Shown here: one piece after another, positions 61,216 to 64,000 of the stretch
How the letters are laid out: each line of letters begins with the position of its first letter
Position numbering within the stretch: position 1 is the stretch's first letter
From: Riptortus pedestris
Taxonomy: Eukaryota > Arthropoda > Insecta > Hemiptera > Alydidae
Length of the DNA stretch: 64,000 nucleotides
NCBI GenBank assembly: GCA_019009955.1
Contig: CM032228.1
Coordinates: forward strand, 9,404,001-9,468,000
Direction: 5' to 3'
The notes under the pieces: generated by a model
Databases searched by the model: none
What the model was told of the DNA's origin: nothing
The model's input: only the letters and a program-made list of their open reading frames with translations
Position numbers and translations under genes: made by a program

Positions 61216-61482
61216 GAACTGACCTCATTTTCGTCATCTCCTGGGTAGGATCGATGGACATTTGAAGAAAATTTTCGAAAATCGCGTCATGAGTGCGACC
61301 TCAATAGCTGATTTCCCTTAAGGGAAATCTGCTAATAAGCAGTTATATTATGAAGCACTTTATTTGAAGTCTAAATACCAAATATATTTCTCATTGAACA
61401 TTTATTTTTTGAGATAAATGCAAATACGTGACGCACGTGGGAAATCTGCTTAGTTAACGCAGCCCCTGCGTGACAGAGTTTT
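60004..61482 (+). mobile_element. HINE-like element interrupted by another copy at 60488-61335
   Basis: 5' block TTTCCTTAAGGGAGCTGTTGAGG..., (TA)n at 60124-60142, body to ACTCATGTTATATAA. It resumes after 61335 with AAGCAGTTATATTATGAAGCAC and ends CAGCCCCTGCGTGACAGAGTTTTT. The resumed body matches uninterrupted copies such as 15520-15600. Confidence 0.82.
60488..61335 (-). mobile_element. HINE-like element nested in 60004-61482
   Basis: AAGTCCGTCACGCAGGGGCTGCG to CTTAAGGGAAATCTGCTAA, (TA)n at 61140-61209. Inserted in opposite orientation into an A/T-rich stretch of the host copy. Confidence 0.9.
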
Positions 61483-61743
61483 TCTTGAGTGCACTGTCAT
61501 TTCTTGGGTAGGCTAATATAATTTCATTGAGTATCAGTACTAACTTCACCCCATTGAATAAATTGACTGGACTGATCTTCTCGAGGAAAGAGTCTGTTGA
61601 AACATTTGAAGATAATTTTTTATCTGTTTATTAATTTTAATAAAATAACTTTATATTTAAGGAATTTTATGCTTTTTTAAACGAAATTAAATATACGAAT
61701 ATTAGAATAGTTTGTGGAAGAAGAAATCTGCTAAGTGTATGCG

Positions 61744-62790
61744 TCCCCAGAATATTTCATTCTGCTTTGTGTAGGCTATTAGGAGTGTCTCTTACATCAT
61801 TCGCTCAAATAACATTTCCTACTCATAATATTTAATTAAACGGAACAAATTAAATTATAAACATACTCGAAATGAATCACCAAGTTAATTAACTAATTTA
61901 ATAATGTGCATTTATTTTTTTCAATGTATGAACAAAGAAATGGTGTAAATTATTTACAAAAGAAATAAATAAATTAACTCAATGAGATGCTTTGAATATT
62001 TGCCTTCTTAACATCTTATCTAAACGGGGAAAAAGAAGTTTTATATTTCACTGAATAAAAAAAAAAATAAATAAATAAAATAAGAGAAAATGAAAGCTTA
62101 GACATGCTGGGTGCAAAATCAACAATTTAATCTCGAGTATCACAGTACCGAAACACCTTGGATTTAAATAATATTTAGACGTGGATAAAGAATGCAATTT
62201 ATCATAATTCGCCAAGTACAGTTTTAACGTTAGTACTCTCAAAGTAAACGTGACAACTTTATCTATCTTAAATGTAAGTCTTATAATGTAAAGGGAAATG
62301 TCATTCCTTTTCTTTTTACGTCTTGGTGTGAAGAAAAAAAGTCCGTCACGCAGGTGCTGCGTAAACAAAGCAGATTTCCCACGTAAAGTTATACAATATA
62401 GGAATCTCCTAACGAGTGCCGATCTGTTATGGAAACCGGCCGAACTTGCTTTCGGCGGGAATCATAGCACGTCCGTTACGCTTATTAAAAATGAAAATAT
62501 CTCGGTTAATATTCAAGCTAGAGAATACATGTATATAACAATATTTATTGTAAATTTAATTTGCAATAAGATTAGTTCAATACAATTTTTTGATCCGACT
62601 TATAGTAACGGAGATATTTTGAATTTTCAAAACTCTTCCTTCTAAACCCCCCCCCCTTCTCTCTGGTCCGATTTCAGCCGTTAACGAACTTGATCTTTCT
62701 TTTTACATAAAACGACTAAATATCGAGTTTGGTAACGATTAAACAATTTAATGTTAAAATTTAAAAAAAAAAGCATTGTAGTGTCTGTTT
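61744..62790 (-). repeat. Long inverted repeat, arm 2 (interrupted by a HINE-like fragment)
   Basis: Reverse complement of 57327-57967. Interrupted at 62339-62747: the sequence GGTGTGAAGAAAAAAA on the left and AATGTTAAAATTTAAAA on the right are contiguous (with TAT between) in arm 1. Confidence 0.88.
62339..62747 (-). mobile_element. HINE-like element truncated before its TA tract
   Basis: AAGTCCGTCACGCAGGTGCTGCG start; the body runs to GAGTTTGGTAACGATTAAACAATTT and then passes directly into flanking arm-2 sequence. The TA tract and the TTAGCAG end are absent although the flanks are intact, so this copy probably inserted already truncated. Confidence 0.8.
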
Positions 62791-62909
62791 TAGCAGATTT
62801 CCCTTGAGGGAAATCAGCTATTGAGGTCGTACTCATGACGCGAGTTTTGAAAAATTTCCTCAAATGTCCATCGATCCAACCAAGGAGATGACGAAAATGA
62901 GGTCCGTTC

Positions 62910-62995
<86 letters not shown>

Positions 62996-63555
62996 TTATC
63001 TCTCTAGCTCGCTATTTTTTTTTATTTCCAAGGGGGGGTAGAGCGGGGCTTTTCAAAAATTCACAATATCTCCGTTATTATGCGTCGGATCGAAAAAGTG
63101 TATAGAATCAATCTTATTGTTAATTAGATTTACTATAAATAATGTTATGCACATTTATTCCCTATCAAAAGTATTAACCGAGATATTTGTATTTTTATGA
63201 AGTCTGTGGTGGGGTATAGTTCGGATTATGTCGGCCATCTTCGTCATTTCTCGGATCAGGCGGAGCTTCTTCTAACCTGGCGTTTTTAACCTTACCTTAC
63301 CTTCCTTACTTGTGAGATTTATGCAAATACGTTTTGTTCAACGTAGTTCTTGGACTACTGAAATTTGAGTTATTAAAATATAAATTATTCTTACAATTCA
63401 GAAGCCGTTTCAGTTGGGTATTTATTTTAATTAACTGAAAGATTTCTCTATATCTAATCAAGGTGGTATTGTGTTACCAGTATGCAGATTTCTCTATTGT
63501 AAAACTTCATAGGGGAAATCTGCTTAGTTTACGCAGCCCCTGCGTGACGGACTTT
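62790..63555 (+). mobile_element. HINE-like element
   Basis: TTAGCAGATTTCCCTTGAGG to CAGCCCCTGCGTGACGGACTT, (TA)n at 62917-62990. The left junction GTCTGTTTT|AGCAG can be compared with the empty sequence AATAAAACAGACG in arm 1 (57323-57335). Confidence 0.9.
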
Positions 63556-63629
63556 TTATTTAATTTCTCAACATTATTTTGAATGTTGTATTATTTGACT
63601 ACTAAAACTTTTTAAATTTGTATTCATTA

Positions 63630-63756
63630 TTAGCAGATTTCCCTTAAGAGAAATCAGTGATTGAGGTTGTACTCACGACGCGATGTTCGAAATTTTTCTT
63701 CAAATGTCCATCGATCCTACCCAGGAGATGACGAAAATGAGGTCCGTTCAAAACTG

Positions 63757-63788
<32 letters not shown>

Positions 63789-63791
63789 CTA

Positions 63792-63830
<39 letters not shown>

Positions 63831-64000
63831 TATTTGTCTGTTACCGCTCTAGCGGTCGCAATTATTGTTTAATCGTTACCAAACTCGATATTTAGTCGTT
63901 TTATGTAAAAAGAAGGATCAAGTTCGTTAACGGCTGAATTCGAGCCAGGGGAGGGGGGGTTTAGAGGGGAGGAGTTTCGAAAATTCGAAATATCTCCGTT
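63630..64000 (+). mobile_element. HINE-like element, runs off the window
   Basis: TTAGCAGATTTCCCTTAAGAG start, interrupted (TA)n at 63758-63832, TTTGTCTGTTACCGCTCTAGCGG and the body up to AAATATCTCCGTT. Confidence 0.88.

Overview
This is a stretch of animal nuclear genome, very probably an insect. It is AT-rich and intron-rich, packed with transposable elements and (TA)n microsatellites, and its one clear host gene is a solute carrier of the SLC17 / insect 'putative inorganic phosphate cotransporter' type with GT-AG introns. Nothing bacterial, phage-like or CRISPR-like is present. The order of insect cannot be fixed from the sequence.

Host gene. I assembled a ten-exon SLC17-type transporter on the minus strand, from its first recognised coding exon at 55967-55903 to its last at 25697-25557. 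All nine junctions have GT donors and AG acceptors and compatible phases. The first nine exons give 413 codons from the chosen ATG. The tenth exon would supply the last membrane helix and tail, but its fourth codon is TAA in frame. The reading frame beyond it (EWRIVF...QPWDSEERP) looks like a normal SLC17 C-terminus. So this is a recent nonsense mutation, a truncated transporter or a sequence error. The large last intron holds a 4.8-kb minisatellite of about 45 units of 105 bp (26334-31138).

Small candidate gene. At 20.7-22.1 kb three head-to-tail copies of a 222-bp unit each carry a consensus-like 5' splice site, a 115-nt intron and a 3' splice site. They look like a partial tandem duplication of a small two-exon gene encoding about 41 aa, with a CRE upstream and AATAAA downstream. 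A 16-bp inverted repeat flanks it, so it may instead lie inside a DNA transposon.

Mobile DNA. The dominant family has over 20 full, nested or partial copies. Its ends are TTAGCAGATTTCCC... and ...ACGCAGCCCCTGCGTGACGGACTT: subterminal inverted repeats, a hairpin close to one end, a central (TA)n tract and insertion in T/A runs. That is the layout described for non-autonomous Helentrons (HINE/DINE-1-like). I call them 'HINE-like' and take the hairpin end as 3'. Three sit inside a single decayed LINE at 11.3-14.6 kb, whose reverse transcriptase reads across when they are removed. Others are nested in each other, and one (41.3-42.3 kb) is a foldback with two hairpin ends. A second dispersed family (ACCCGGCTTCGCCCGGG start, AAACAAAC tail) forms a 2.3-kb palindrome at 6.65-8.98 kb and recurs at 9.1, 31.8, 34.7 and 38.7 kb. 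Also present are LINE fragments with RNase H (1-1455, 58135-59502), further RT relics, a tRNA-like SINE, two MITE copies with GGTGAAAATGCAG-type ends, a hAT-like element, an LTR-like promoter region, and a 600-bp inverted duplication (57.3/61.7 kb) that supplies empty and occupied HINE sites.

Layout: 1-2.8 kb LINE fragments around an A-rich tandem repeat; 3.4-3.8 kb LTR-like; 4.1-20.3 kb dense nested repeats; 20.7-22.4 kb small gene and MITE; 22.4-25.5 kb mostly unique with a SINE; 25.5-56 kb the transporter gene with repeat-filled introns; 56-64 kb flank with a LINE, the inverted duplication and nested HINE-like copies.
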